Counted from the first letter of the stretch, positions 1-9,384 are shown. The stretch: DNA of 24,380 nucleotides from Trichosphaerium sp. ATCC 40318 (GCA_038496445.1 JALMLS010000205.1:1-24380), one strand, 5' to 3'. A program made the numbers and translations. The notes: generated by a model from the sequence alone, not told the origin.

Positions 1-117
1 ACAAGGATTGGGTTGGTTGGTAATAATTGTGGTACTGAAACAGAGTTTCATTTTGATGGTGAAGTGGACTTTCCTCCGTTTTACCGTGACGAATTTGGTA
101 TCTATGACGATATGTAG
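1..117 (+). CDS. C-terminal fragment of an unrecognised protein
   Basis: Frame 1 is open from the window edge to a TAG at 115-117 and gives 38 residues rich in Glu, Asp and Phe (ending EFGIYDDM), with coding-like composition. The start lies upstream of the window. After the TAG the same frame stays open for 68 more codons (to 324), so the TAG could be the true stop, a pseudogene lesion or part of an unrecognised intron. A possible intron at 100-149 (GTATCT...AATAG) would instead shift the frame and extend the protein to 379. I do not recognise the family. Confidence 0.4.
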   Translation, partial: TRIGLVGNNCGTETEFHFDGEVDFPPFYRDEFGIYDDM

Positions 118-393
118 TTGGAGTGTTTCCAACAAAACCGTAATAGTGCTAGCAGGAGCTCACACGATTTCCTTCAAGATAGCTCAGCAACAGATAAAGG
201 TGTTAGAGCTCTGGCTGGAGTACAAACTCAGCACTTTTACAGCCTTTCAAACGAAGATTTTACAATGGGTTTCACTACTTATTTTTGTGAAGCACTTTTC
301 TGCGCACTGTTGCGTTGTTATTAAAGTGGTAGAAGAATTTGGCAAGTCCATAATATTAATTGCAGGTGAATTGATCTAAACAGTTTTAGTTTG

Positions 394-1418
394 TTAAACA
401 AAATAAGTGTTGGGTACTCTGTTGTAGCCATCTGATTCCCCACCAAAGAAGCAACAACAGTATACTAATAACATCACAAAAGTAATAACAAAAATTATAC
501 CCAGGACTATACCCACAATAGCGCCAGTACTTAGAGATTTGGCTAACAAAAGTTAAACTGATAATCACTTTCCATAAATTGTGAAAGCAAGCGTACATGT
601 AGGTGCTGTAGTAGGCGGATATACAGGCAATTGGCGGTTGAACTGTTGGAGCAATTGGCAATGATGGAGTAGTTGGCTCTGTTGGAGCAACTGGTTGTAT
701 TGGAGCGATGGGTTCAGCTGGTACTTCTGTAGGTGTTGTTGGAGCAATTGGTGATTGTGTTGGAGCAATTGGCAATGTTGGAGTAGTTGGTTCGACTGGT
801 GTTTCTGTTGGAGCAGTTGGTTGAGCAGGCACTGATGTTGGAGACACCGGTGATAGGTTCAAGTGGAGTTGGAGAGGCTGGTATACATGATGGCGAAGTT
901 GGTGTGGATGGAGAGACTGGAGCAATAGGAGAGGTGCTCGGAGCAGTTGGATATATTGTGTTGTTAGAACCTAGAAGACAGTTAACTAAATGATAGACCT
1001 AAAAGAAGCATACCACCACACCAAAATTCTGGGTTTGGAATGCAAAACCTACAAATATCCACGCCTAATTGATTACAATCTGTGTGTTCTACACAAGGGT
1101 ATCCGCACTCGAGGCCTGAAGGTACAATTAGTTCGGAGAAACGTAATTAAAGCTAAATTATGGCGCATAGAGCACGTGATTTTGTACCGAGAGAGCAAAC
1201 ATTTTCAAAGCACCTGCTACACTTTAAGTCTTCACAATCACCATTATTTTGACACTGGCCTCTTTTAGACGTTAGGCGTTAGTGTTGAGAACGCAGTTCG
1301 AGGTTTAGGTATTTAAAGAAAACTATTGGGAGCGTACCCACATCCAGATTTGACCTAGGGTGTTATAAACCAGGCCTAGGGCGAGAAAAACAAGTATTGA
1401 TGCTGATCTTATTGCCAT
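394..1418 (-). CDS. Secreted Cys-rich, Pro/Thr-stalked type I membrane protein
   Basis: Six exons on the minus strand (1418-1338, 1254-1188, 1115-1014, 970-887, 831-625, 542-394) join in phase to 229 residues. An N-terminal signal peptide (MAIRSASILVFLALGLVYN) is followed by about 55 residues with eleven cysteines (patterns such as CSRC, CGYPC, ICRFC). Next comes a low-complexity stalk of about 95 residues built from PTAP/PIAPT-type units, probably O-glycosylated. A transmembrane helix near the end (IVGIVLGIIFVITFVMLLVY) precedes CCC and a roughly 20-residue cytoplasmic tail. The plan is that of a cell-surface adhesion or mucin-like protein. Intron 4 (886-832) is the weakest join; without it the stalk needs a frameshift. 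The exact 3' end of intron 1 is also uncertain. I recognise no named family. Confidence 0.75.
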
Positions 1419-1470
1419 TTTCGAAATGTTGATGCCTAACCGACTTATCACTAACTTAAAACAACTTCTG

Positions 1471-1476
1471 TTTATT
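1471..1476 (-). terminator. AATAAA polyadenylation signal overlapping the stop
   Basis: On the minus strand AATAAA contains the TAA stop of the MORN repeat gene (GAA TAA A). The same overlap is seen at two other genes in this window. Confidence 0.5.
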
Positions 1477-3394
1477 CAACACTTAAAACACCATAGTCAT
1501 ACACCACATCTTGTATTACCTGCCCTTCTTTTGTCCATGCAATAGCTCTTCCGTGTAATACATTACAATTCTTTTCAAATTTACGGTTCATCTGTCCATT
1601 TGTATGCCAAGTAGTGACACTGACTGTTTGTCCATCATCACTATGTATTACTGATTTCTTTAGTTGTCCGCTCTCATACCACTTCCTGCAATCTCCTCGC
1701 GGTTTTCCTTCAACATAAGTTGAATGACTCTTTAGTTTACCATTCTCATGCCACTCTTTAAATTCCCCGTCCAGTTCACCATGTATAAAATTACACTCAT
1801 TTTCTAATTGTCCATTTTTATACCAACACTTGTGCACTCCTTCACATGTATCATTGACAAAATTAAACTTTTCTTTCAATTGACTATTTTCATACCAAGA
1901 ATTAAACTCTCCTTGTCGTATACCATCAATAAAATTCAGATTCCTAGCCATTGTACCATTTTTATGCCAAAAAGAACATTCTCCATGTTTTTTGTTGCTA
2001 ACAAAAAAACATTTCTGCTCAAGTTGTCCGTTTTCATACCATGATAAATACTCTCCTTCTTGTTTCCCATTGATGTAATTACATTGTTTAGATATTTGTC
2101 CATTTTCGTACCACCTCTTTACTAATCCTTCAGTCTCATGGTTTTCATTATAAAACTCAACACACTCTTGTCTTCCATTCGCATGGAAACTTTTGAAGAA
2201 TCCATTAGGTCTATTACAATGAACTCTAAGGTGACCATTCTCATCCCAACATTTCTTTTCACCACACTCCTTACTATCTTTCATCATCATTTCAAGCTTC
2301 TTATTTCCATTCTCAAACCACTCTGTATGTAAACCGTTCATCAAATCGTTTTGTAGTGTACCGTGCCACCTGAGATTACCATTATCATGCCACTTCCACA
2401 TTTCTCCTTCTGTCTTTCCATTCACAACATTAGACTTGATATGCATTTGACCGTTTCTAAACCATTGTAGTAGCTGCCCATTATCCACATCATCTGTTAT
2501 GTTTATACTAAGTTTAATTTGTCCATTGTCATACCACTCTTCATGTAATCCGTTCTCTTTGTTGTCTTTATAATAACAACGTAATAGTAGTTTACCATTA
2601 GGGTGATACTTCAAACACTCACCTTGTGCTTCACCGTTCTTATAAAACGCTTCCAAGGAAACCTGACCACAATCATACCGTTTTATGATCTTTCCATGCT
2701 TCTTGCCGTTAACAAAGTGAGAGTGTTCAACAACCTGTCCGTTCTTAGTAAAATACTTGAACTCACCATGTCTGAGGTTATTGACAATAAAACACTGTTC
2801 CGCCAGTTCGCCAGTTTGGTAGTATGTCTTAACTTCTCCTGTAATTAATCCATCAACACAGTTTTGTTCTTTGACCAAGACTCCAGTATTATTGTTATAA
2901 ACAAGAAGCGGTCCTTGTCTTATATTCTTTACAAACGTTGTATGAACACGAATAACATCTTGCTTCCATTCTTTCTTAACACCGTCCAATAAACCATCAA
3001 CAAACTGTTCCTCACTTATTGGTTTACCATATTTTGTCCACGTGCTAGTTGTTCCGTGTAATATACCATATTTATAAGCGCGCGAGCATGTTTTTACTCC
3101 ATTTGTATCCCAAGTAATCAATTCTCCATGTAGTTTACCTTCGGCCATAGGTCGCTTTTCATGTAGAACACCATTTGGGTGCCACTCTTCGACTAATATT
3201 ACTTGACCATTATCGAACGTTAATTGCTGCTTTTTGCCATCCTTACAGGTTTTAGACCATTTTCCGATCCTGTTTAAAGCGCTGTTGTAGTGTGTTGATG
3301 TGGCAGAGGTTTTACAGAGCAAATGCCATTTAAAAAATGCGTGTGGCGCTAAGGAACAGATATATTGTTGAATTTCGCGTGGTAGAGAAAGCAT
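1472..3394 (-). CDS. F-box-like / MORN repeat protein
   Basis: A single uninterrupted frame of 640 residues. Residues 1 to about 45 begin LPREIQQYICSLAP and resemble the LPxEI start of an F-box. From about residue 60 to the end there are roughly two dozen repeats of 22-25 residues of the MORN_2 type, each with a W(Y/H)xNGQ core followed by hydrophobic residues and a GxxxGE turn. MORN repeats form elongated beta-hairpin arrays that usually act as scaffolds or membrane- and protein-binding surfaces. Together with an F-box-like start, a substrate adaptor of a ubiquitin ligase is an inference, not shown. Databases often label this repeat 'YwqK antitoxin', which is misleading here. Being intronless is odd beside intron-rich neighbours. 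F-box and MORN proteins are common in some giant viruses, so transfer or retroposition is possible. The start is the first Met, with an LPxEI motif just after it. Confidence 0.92.
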   Translation of the reverse strand: MLSLPREIQQYICSLAPHAFFKWHLLCKTSATSTHYNSALNRIGKWSKTCKDGKKQQLTFDNGQVILVEEWHPNGVLHEKRPMAEGKLHGELITWDTNGVKTCSRAYKYGILHGTTSTWTKYGKPISEEQFVDGLLDGVKKEWKQDVIRVHTTFVKNIRQGPLLVYNNNTGVLVKEQNCVDGLITGEVKTYYQTGELAEQCFIVNNLRHGEFKYFTKNGQVVEHSHFVNGKKHGKIIKRYDCGQVSLEAFYKNGEAQGECLKYHPNGKLLLRCYYKDNKENGLHEEWYDNGQIKLSINITDDVDNGQLLQWFRNGQMHIKSNVVNGKTEGEMWKWHDNGNLRWHGTLQNDLMNGLHTEWFENGNKKLEMMMKDSKECGEKKCWDENGHLRVHCNRPNGFFKSFHANGRQECVEFYNENHETEGLVKRWYENGQISKQCNYINGKQEGEYLSWYENGQLEQKCFFVSNKKHGECSFWHKNGTMARNLNFIDGIRQGEFNSWYENSQLKEKFNFVNDTCEGVHKCWYKNGQLENECNFIHGELDGEFKEWHENGKLKSHSTYVEGKPRGDCRKWYESGQLKKSVIHSDDGQTVSVTTWHTNGQMNRKFEKNCNVLHGRAIAWTKEGQVIQDVVYDYGVLSVE

Positions 3395-3754
3395 TGAAGT
3401 TTCGTCGTTGTTTGATGCTAAACGGCTAACAGCACAGTTATATCTAGTTGATTTATACTGATAGCATACCTTTGTTTGTGGTTAGACATGCTTTCAGTTA
3501 CGAAGTGCGGTAGTCTTCGTAGAAATACCGTTTGCTAAGTTTTATTGTTGACTTAAGTTGCGTGCCAATAAAGTTGTTTGGCGTTCGGTTTTTTGTTATA
3601 ATTTTAACCAGCAGACAGTTTTACACATAAACACGCAACTAACTGGCGCAGGATATCTGAGATTCAACTGTAAGATGTAATATTTGCTAGAGAATCGGAT
3701 CTCGAACTACTTTATTCACATTGTACATCTCAGAGTGTTTGTAAAATAACAGTT
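3395..3754. other. Intergenic region between the two MORN genes
   Basis: No convincing reading frame. It should hold the promoter of the 640-residue gene on the right-to-left strand and the 3' end of the smaller MORN gene. Apart from a TATA-like box I see nothing else. Confidence 0.5.
3451..3457 (-). promoter_or_regulatory. TATA-like box of the long MORN gene
   Basis: TATAAAT on the minus strand, about 60 nt upstream of the start codon at 3394. Position and sequence fit a core promoter, but AT-rich DNA gives such matches by chance. Confidence 0.3.
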
Positions 3755-4216
3755 TTACTTTTTGATTGTTGTTATGCAGATTCCATCAGCTTTGAAGTAC
3801 TTGTACTCTCCATGTAGCTCTCCTTTATAGTACTTTGCCTCTATATTTATCTTACCATTGAACCGATATAACTTATAAAGACCTGAAGCGGTAAGCTTGG
3901 CGCAAAAAGAAAACTAAATTTCATGGGTAAAGCACTTGCCTTGTCTCTTATCCATTATGTAGTAACACTCCATTTTTTTAACTTTGCCTCCTGGGTACCA
4001 CATTGTGCAAGGCCCATGACGTTGTCCATTTAGAAACATACACTTATATTTTATGGTGTTTGTTTTGTAAAAACTCGTCCAAAGGCCATGTTTTTCCATT
4101 TTTTCGTTGAAGTAAAACGAAGCAGTGTGGCGGCATAAAACCCTGTAGTTTTTGTTTACAACGCTGTCTATACTGCAAATAATATGGTGAAGTTCAGGTG
4201 GTAGATCCAATAGCAT
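3755..4216 (-). CDS. Short F-box-like / MORN repeat protein
   Basis: A diverged short relative of the downstream 640-residue protein. Exon 1 (4216-3940) starts MLLDLPPELHHIICSI, again F-box-like, and runs into MORN-type repeats. Read straight on it stops at a TAG within about ten codons, but the MORN pattern resumes in the same frame 20 codons later. Removing 3939-3883 as an intron restores the repeat spacing exactly (RQGLYKLYRFNGK across the join) and gives 134 residues ending at 3755. The 5' end of that intron is AG|GCAAGT, the classic form of the rare GC-AG intron class; the 3' end is CTTCAG. The alternative is a nonsense-mutated pseudogene. With only about four repeats it could be a truncated or degenerating copy. 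Confidence 0.75.
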
Positions 4217-4572
4217 ACTGAGAGGGTGTTAAACATAAATAAACGGATAATGTTGGGAGTAAACACAAGGCTTCCTGTGCTTTCAAGAAGTAACTTCTGT
4301 AAAAAATATTACCTATGCAGTTGGAAGTGTCGCATTTTCAGCACGTTGACCTCTTGAGTGTCGTTTGAAACAACAATAATGTCAAAGTGTGGTCAATGTT
4401 TTTTTTCCGATGTTTTCTGCTGGACGAGTATAAGGCTTATTAATAGCTGTTGTACACTCCATAATTGTAGTGTAAGGTTCCAATTCACTCCTGTGGGAGT
4501 GTTAATTACGCTTTACGACCAACCACCCTTTTTAAAATCAAGAAGGAATTTGTAGGTTACTACGTTCTTAAT
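4217..4572. other. Intergenic region, no gene seen
   Basis: Lies between two minus-strand genes: upstream of the short MORN gene and downstream of the nuclease gene. It contains only short accidental reading frames and AT-rich runs. I see no conserved motif. Confidence 0.5.
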
Positions 4573-4577
4573 TTATT
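4572..4577 (-). terminator. AATAAA overlapping the nuclease stop codon
   Basis: The minus-strand sequence AAATAAATT includes the TAA stop, so the polyadenylation signal begins inside the last sense codon. Confidence 0.45.
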
Positions 4578-5998
4578 TGAAGTTAAATCTTGACATAATA
4601 CAAACATGATCAGAAGGAAATCCGTTTGCAGGTAGACCTTTTTTTGAAAAATTGTGTTAGAAAGAATAACACGTGATATATAAATAAAGTACCTTTACCA
4701 ATAGAATCACGTAGTTGTGGTAGTGTTGGTATATCCAATACACTTTGTACTGACATTTCATTACTGTTATAGAATATATGATCAACAACATCTTGAGTTT
4801 GTCGAATATAAATTGTGCAATGATCTGTAATATTTATGGTCTCTCCAGGTTTCTCTTGACGTCTTTGTTGTAGCGCATTTATCATAAAATTATCATAAGC
4901 ACTGACTATAGTATCACCAAGTGGATTAAGATGTTTTGGTATTTGATTTTTAAGAAATGCTGTAACCTTTCAGAAGGGAATTAGTTTTTATTTCAAAAAA
5001 GTGATAAAGTTGTTGAATGAATACCTTGCTATTCACGCCATCATTAAAATCACCACATAAAATTACCTTTGCTTCTTTGAATTTATATTTACACCTACGC
5101 ATTAATAAAGCGTTAGACAGGTTTGAATTGCTCTTATCTGAACAATTATGAGCGTACAGTTTTGCCATTTGCATAGCCAAATACGCAATTTGTCTTGCGC
5201 GTATTTTAGCGCCATGTGGCTGCCAAAATAAGTGACATGTACTGTAGTGTAAAAATCAATAACACTGCACCATACAAAGAACCATGAAACGTACGCTACC
5301 ATTAAGGTATGTGACTCATCAACAGATTTTAAAATTACAATAAGTCCATTATTTCCTGTTCTATAATCTTTACCACCTTTTTTGGCAAGGTCATTAAAAT
5401 CAACCTCCTGGCTCTAGATGCCGTTACAACACGTGATTCTAATTTTGTTGTGTTTTTTTTTAACGCACGTGTGCAACGTAATATTTAGCTGTGTTGTAGA
5501 AAATAGCCACACCGTGACCTTTGGATGCACTCATAGCATTTACACCAAGTAAGTTATTCTTGGCAAGTTCAGGGCTGTACCACTCTAAAAAGACTGTCAG
5601 GAGCAACGTGGATGTATTGAATGATACCTGAGTAATGGTCTACCTCTTGCAGACATCTTAGTATTAGTTAGAGTGACTTGAGAAAGAAACATGAAGTTTG
5701 CTGAAAAGTGGTTCGATGGTATTATTGGCGTACACGATATCCGGCTTATATTCAAGTATGCGTTTCACCACTTGTATTTTACGCGAATGGAAGCGTAAAT
5801 GTTCGTCTGCACAATAGGGGTAGTATTTTTTGGTAGAGGATGCGTAACTACGCTAGTTATTGATCTGATAGGGTTGGTACTTACGTACCATAGTATATTG
5901 TACGATAAAACGGTTAGGTCTGCGTCAACGTCTTAAAGGTGTTTAGAAGGCGATGGTTAACTCTTAGTACCGTTGTATGTCGTAATATGCCTGTCCAT
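4573..5998 (-). CDS. CCR4/Angel-type endonuclease/exonuclease/phosphatase-fold enzyme
   Basis: Nine exons (5998-5971, 5931-5889, 5847-5734, 5656-5628, 5593-5469, 5413-5295, 5241-5025, 4966-4693, 4637-4573) join in perfect phase to 337 residues. The whole EEP signature is present: LSYNIL with the early Asn (about 37), DIVCLQEVDHY with the metal-binding Glu66, CHLFWQPHGAKIR with His156, GDFND (216-220) with catalytic Asp and Asn, VDHIFY, and the terminal FPSDH (323-327) with catalytic His327. Family members are Mg-dependent 3' exoribonucleases or phosphodiesterases, including the Ccr4/Angel/nocturnin deadenylase group, so a role in mRNA poly(A) trimming is likely but the subfamily is not fixed. 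There is no leucine-rich repeat domain as in Ccr4 itself and no clear targeting peptide. Exon 4 is only 29 nt. The 5' end of the last intron may be 4692 or 4698; both keep frame. Confidence 0.92.
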
Positions 5999-6125
5999 TG
6001 AGTTCTGTAGTAAACAGAAACGCAAATGTCAATTCTACACAAGTCAAATTATTGTGACAGGCCTGTATACGCCGTTGTATGAGTCGACAACGTTGTTCCA
6101 CCAGATTATGCAGATAATGTAGCAA
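5999..6125. promoter_or_regulatory. Compact divergent promoter region
   Basis: Only 127 bp separate the start codons of the minus-strand CCR4/Angel-type gene and the plus-strand repeat-nuclease gene. The promoters and 5' untranslated regions of both must lie here or overlap the opposite gene. I see no clear TATA box. Confidence 0.4.
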
Positions 6126-8544
6126 ATGGTTCCAAGAGTGCGGTTGAGACCTTTACTGTATCCACCAGCGCGGTGGATACCAGATAGGATGCGTAGACCA
6201 CACCGCAAGTTTATAGTAAAAAAGATATTTAAACGGGAGCAATCGCGTAAAATGGATACTATAGCGAAGAGGTTGTCTATTTTCTTGTTTAGCGACTGGC
6301 TGAAAGTAGAATCAAAGTCTATGTACAAAGTACAAGGTGGTGATGAATTAATGCGTTGGTGCGTAGTATCTCTGTTTGAAGTCATTTATTGAATGTATGT
6401 CAGCAATAACAATAACTTGTACCAAATATTAAAAGAAACGTACCCAAACGCGCCTACAGATCACAGGTACGCTAAAAACAATACCTTTTGTTCAAGAAAA
6501 AAATACCAAACCGATTCTGGATACAAACTCACTGAAAACAAGGCGTATAGCCTCAATAGGCTTCTGGGATAGTATGAATAACATTCATCATCGATTTTCA
6601 GAGATCGCCGAAGATTTAGGCGTGAAGATGCTCTCTGATTGGTATGACATTTCCAAAAAGCGCTTATTTCAAGAATCTGTTAGAGGGATAACGGCAAGGT
6701 ACACTTTTTCACTCGTTTATTCAGTGACTAACTGACATTTTTTTTTGGATTAGATTCTACAGTGAGATGCTTTCTGAAGTCTTCAAAGGAATATATCCCA
6801 ATTATCCTTGGAAACCATGGAAGTTTAGGTATGATATCTAATCTATTGCAACAACAGTTGCATTGTCAAAACGTGTTTTTTTGAAAATCACGTGTTGGCT
6901 GAAGACATTTTTCTGTTTTTATTAGAAGATCTTGTTGTTCAAATTGACGTATGCTGTCACGTGTTATTACTACTGTCGCAGTTGCTTACAGAATTGTTTG
7001 TTTTGTAGGAACTCTCCTGGAGGTTATTGGTTAAGTTTAGAGAACGTATATCTTGCAATTAATGATTTGGCAAAAAGCCTTGATGTAAAGGACGTATCAG
7101 GATGTTATGGTATAACATTCCGAGAATTTCATGATTTTGGGCTCGGGGGATTAGTTAATAGGTACACGCATATCACTCAGACATAGTTCGTTAGGCTACT
7201 TTTTGTTTTATTCTCTAAGTATTAACTTTGAAAAAAGGTACAAAAACTCAGTGGCTGGTTTATTTTTAGCAGTTTTCCCTCATTATGAATGGAAAAAACA
7301 TCTCTTCACGTACGTCAAACAAACAAAATCAGTCATTTGCTGTTGGAGTCATAAGTACCTTTTGTTTTTTTGATTTACAATGAAACATTTTCAAGTGTTA
7401 AACTTTTCTTTGATTGTTTTATTTTAGGCAGGCACCAAGAAGAGTTGATGCATATCCTTCAGGGTATTGGCACAAGATTGAAAATCAACGTAATTTTTTA
7501 TTAAAGGCTCAACAGCGCCTTGGTATTCGTTCTCCAGAAATGTGGTACGTTCCTGATTTTAATGCTAGTTTTCTTCATTCTTTTCTCACTTCCTCAAGGT
7601 ATCGTGTATCTAGAGAACAACTATGCGGTGATTTCCTTTGTGGTATGACAACTTACTTCCCATATGCGTTACAGCATGTGTACCCTGATATAAAGTGGAA
7701 TTGGCGGCGCTTTTCGATTGATTTGAAGCGTGCAAGGCAAAGGTACATACTCAATTTTGAACGTCTTGCCTGTTTGTACTGATTAGAGATCCTCTAGAGA
7801 GTTAAGAATGTTGGTACAGAAAATTTTTCCTAATTTGAAGGTTACAGAGGAGCATCGCGGATCTGATAGTGGTGATCATTCTATCACATTAGATGTTTTT
7901 ATAAGCGATATAATGCTTGCTTTTGAATACCAAGGTATGTAATATTTAGGAAATAATACTGATGCAATTTTTTATCGTCACGTGATATTACGCGTGATTT
8001 TTTTTATTGCAAAAATAAGGGTTTTTTCTTGTAGGTCAGCATCACTACACAGACGCATACAAGTATGCTGTACCGTCGGATATGTACAAGGCAAAGGATG
8101 TTTTGAAAACACACCGTTGCATGAAAATGGGTGAGTCTTTTTTTTGTTTTTGAAGTTGTTGTTCAAAAAATAGAACTCTACGAGTTTGCTTTGTCTTCTA
8201 TGACTTCGAAACTATTTGAATTTACATACTATGTATTCACTCATGGTTAATGGGTATTTTAAGGCGTAACAGTGGTACCTGTACCGTATTGGTGGAAAGG
8301 TGATAGAAAGACAATACTTCAATTGATTAATTATTACGCACCACACATTAATCTAAAAGAGCGTGTTATGTTACCAAAAATTCCAATATCAGAGTTAAAA
8401 CCAGACGTGTATGGCGATGGTACGTACCTTTTAGTCCGGACGGAAGACAAAAGTTCTGTTTTTTTTGTTCCATGCTTTTGCTTACTTTTCAATTTAGAGG
8501 ATGATATAATTATGTCACCTGCTCCAGTAAATATTACTGCTTAG
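6126..8544 (+). CDS. Tandem-repeat protein with PD-(D/E)XK nuclease-like domain
   Basis: Eleven exons (6126-6358, 6404-6466, 6543-6698, 6754-6828, 7009-7161, 7238-7309, 7428-7742, 7789-7934, 8035-8130, 8264-8419, 8498-8544) join in phase to 503 residues. After a very basic N-terminus, four ~75-residue repeats follow (about 42-98, 106-175, 181-251, 263-345) with the pattern (G)(F/Y)W...N...L.(L/I)...WY...(Y/F)P...W..W.F. The first repeat is degenerate and lacks the FW start. Residues about 355-480 look like a restriction-endonuclease-fold domain: D391, D396, then AFEYQGQHHY (E402, Q404), a Lys-rich helix, and VPVPYWW (442-447). D...ExQ is a known form of the PD-(D/E)XK active site. I infer that the repeats bind nucleic acid or protein and the C-terminal domain cuts DNA. 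I recognise the combination only as hypothetical proteins of eukaryotic microbes. The start Met is uncertain, and the last intron is in-frame. Confidence 0.87.
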
Positions 8545-8622
8545 TGATGCGACATATTTTTCCGTGCGCCGATCATTTTTTGTGCTTGTGTAGGAAACTT
8601 CAAGGTGATTTTTTTCTGACGC

Positions 8623-8632
8623 AATAAATAAA
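8623..8632 (+). terminator. Tandem AATAAA signals after the repeat-nuclease gene
   Basis: Overlapping AATAAATAAA about 80 nt after the TAG stop, a plausible polyadenylation signal. Confidence 0.45.
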
Positions 8633-8809
8633 CCCAATGTACTTTTACAAACATATTGTTGACGATTGTACGCCAATTAAATTTAAAGTTGAACTAGAAG
8701 TAACAATAAGCCTTTTTTGAATACGAAACTCCGTCGGAGATGATGACGCTCGCGACACTTTCTATTTTACTCCCGACATAAACACCAATTACACTTTATT
8801 GTTTCAATT

Positions 8810-9384
8810 ATGACTGAGATAATTGGAAATAGTACTGGAGCGAATATTACAGCCCTAGAAGATAATGGTGAGGGATTATCAAGTACTCAAGTAACAGTTC
8901 TTGATACTCTTATCATCATACTTGCTATTACTTCAATGTTTGCTCAACTATTCATCATAACAAATTATGCTCTTTTCCCGCGATTACGCGGCGCTGTAGG
9001 TCGCTTAGTAGTCGCTATGGCCGCTAGTAATTTTTGTTTAGCGATTACTTTGGTACGCCAATACTTCTTATCACGTGACAACCTTTTTATGGATTCCTTT
9101 AGCTTGTTGGTTTACCCTCATTTAAAAACAGTATTCTTACTTCTGAACCACTTTGTACTGCGCAAGTAAGTGGCTTGTTCCGCGCAATCGCTTACAAAAC
9201 TTCTAAATTATTGTAGGGAACCTTTAATCAATTTTTTTCGGTCCAAGGCGGAGTGTGGCCACCGTTTATTTCGATTGCACTTTATCTCTTTGTTACAAAG
9301 TAAGTAAGTTCCTTTATTTCGTTCTTCGAACTGATGGTTTTCAGAGGAAAAGAGGCGGGTGTCATGGCTTCAAACGTTCTGTTG
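8810..9384 (+). CDS. Class E/cAMP-receptor-like GPCR, 5' part (TM1-TM3)
   Basis: Three exons (8810-9154, 9217-9299, 9355-9384) encode an Asn-rich extracellular N-terminus with candidate N-glycosylation sites (NST, NIT), TM1 (LIIILAITSMFAQLFII), TM2 (LVVAMAASNFCLAITLV), and after the join TM3 (QFFSVQGGVWPPFISIALYL), then VTKRVSWLQTFCW. This last stretch matches the intracellular loop and TM4 start of cAMP-receptor-type (class E) GPCRs. Intron 1 starts GTACTG; reading through it loses TM3. The 3' end of intron 2 is inferred from the frame needed. Coding stops being recognisable at a GTAATA 5' splice-like site at 9385, where the interrupting piggyBac region begins. TM4-TM7 resume at about 14463. 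The ligand is unknown; coupling to a heterotrimeric G protein is family knowledge. Confidence 0.8.

Noticed and set aside
8-379. 123-residue plus-strand frame
   Set aside because: It starts out of phase with the better coding-like frame and reads as hydrophobic low-complexity sequence; usable only if a doubtful intron at 100-149 exists.
1472-3394. Bacterial YwqK toxin-antitoxin antitoxin
   Set aside because: That label only reflects the MORN_2 repeat. There is no partner toxin and the setting is eukaryotic.
1472-3394. Window is a giant virus genome
   Set aside because: MORN/F-box content hints at it, but dense spliceosomal introns, a GPCR, a RhoGEF and piggyBac remains show a cellular nuclear genome.
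3911-3940. Possible TAG reassignment to a sense codon
   Set aside because: The in-frame TAG in the short MORN gene and the one at 115 suggested recoding, but a GC-AG intron explains the first, and all long intact genes terminate at normal stops without internal TAG.
5102-5302. Separate minus-strand frames at 4610-5302 as small genes
   Set aside because: They are exons of one CCR4/Angel-type gene read through introns; the joined frame restores all catalytic motifs.
6044-6385. 113-residue minus-strand frame
   Set aside because: It is antisense to the first exon of the repeat-nuclease gene, which continues in phase through ten further exons.
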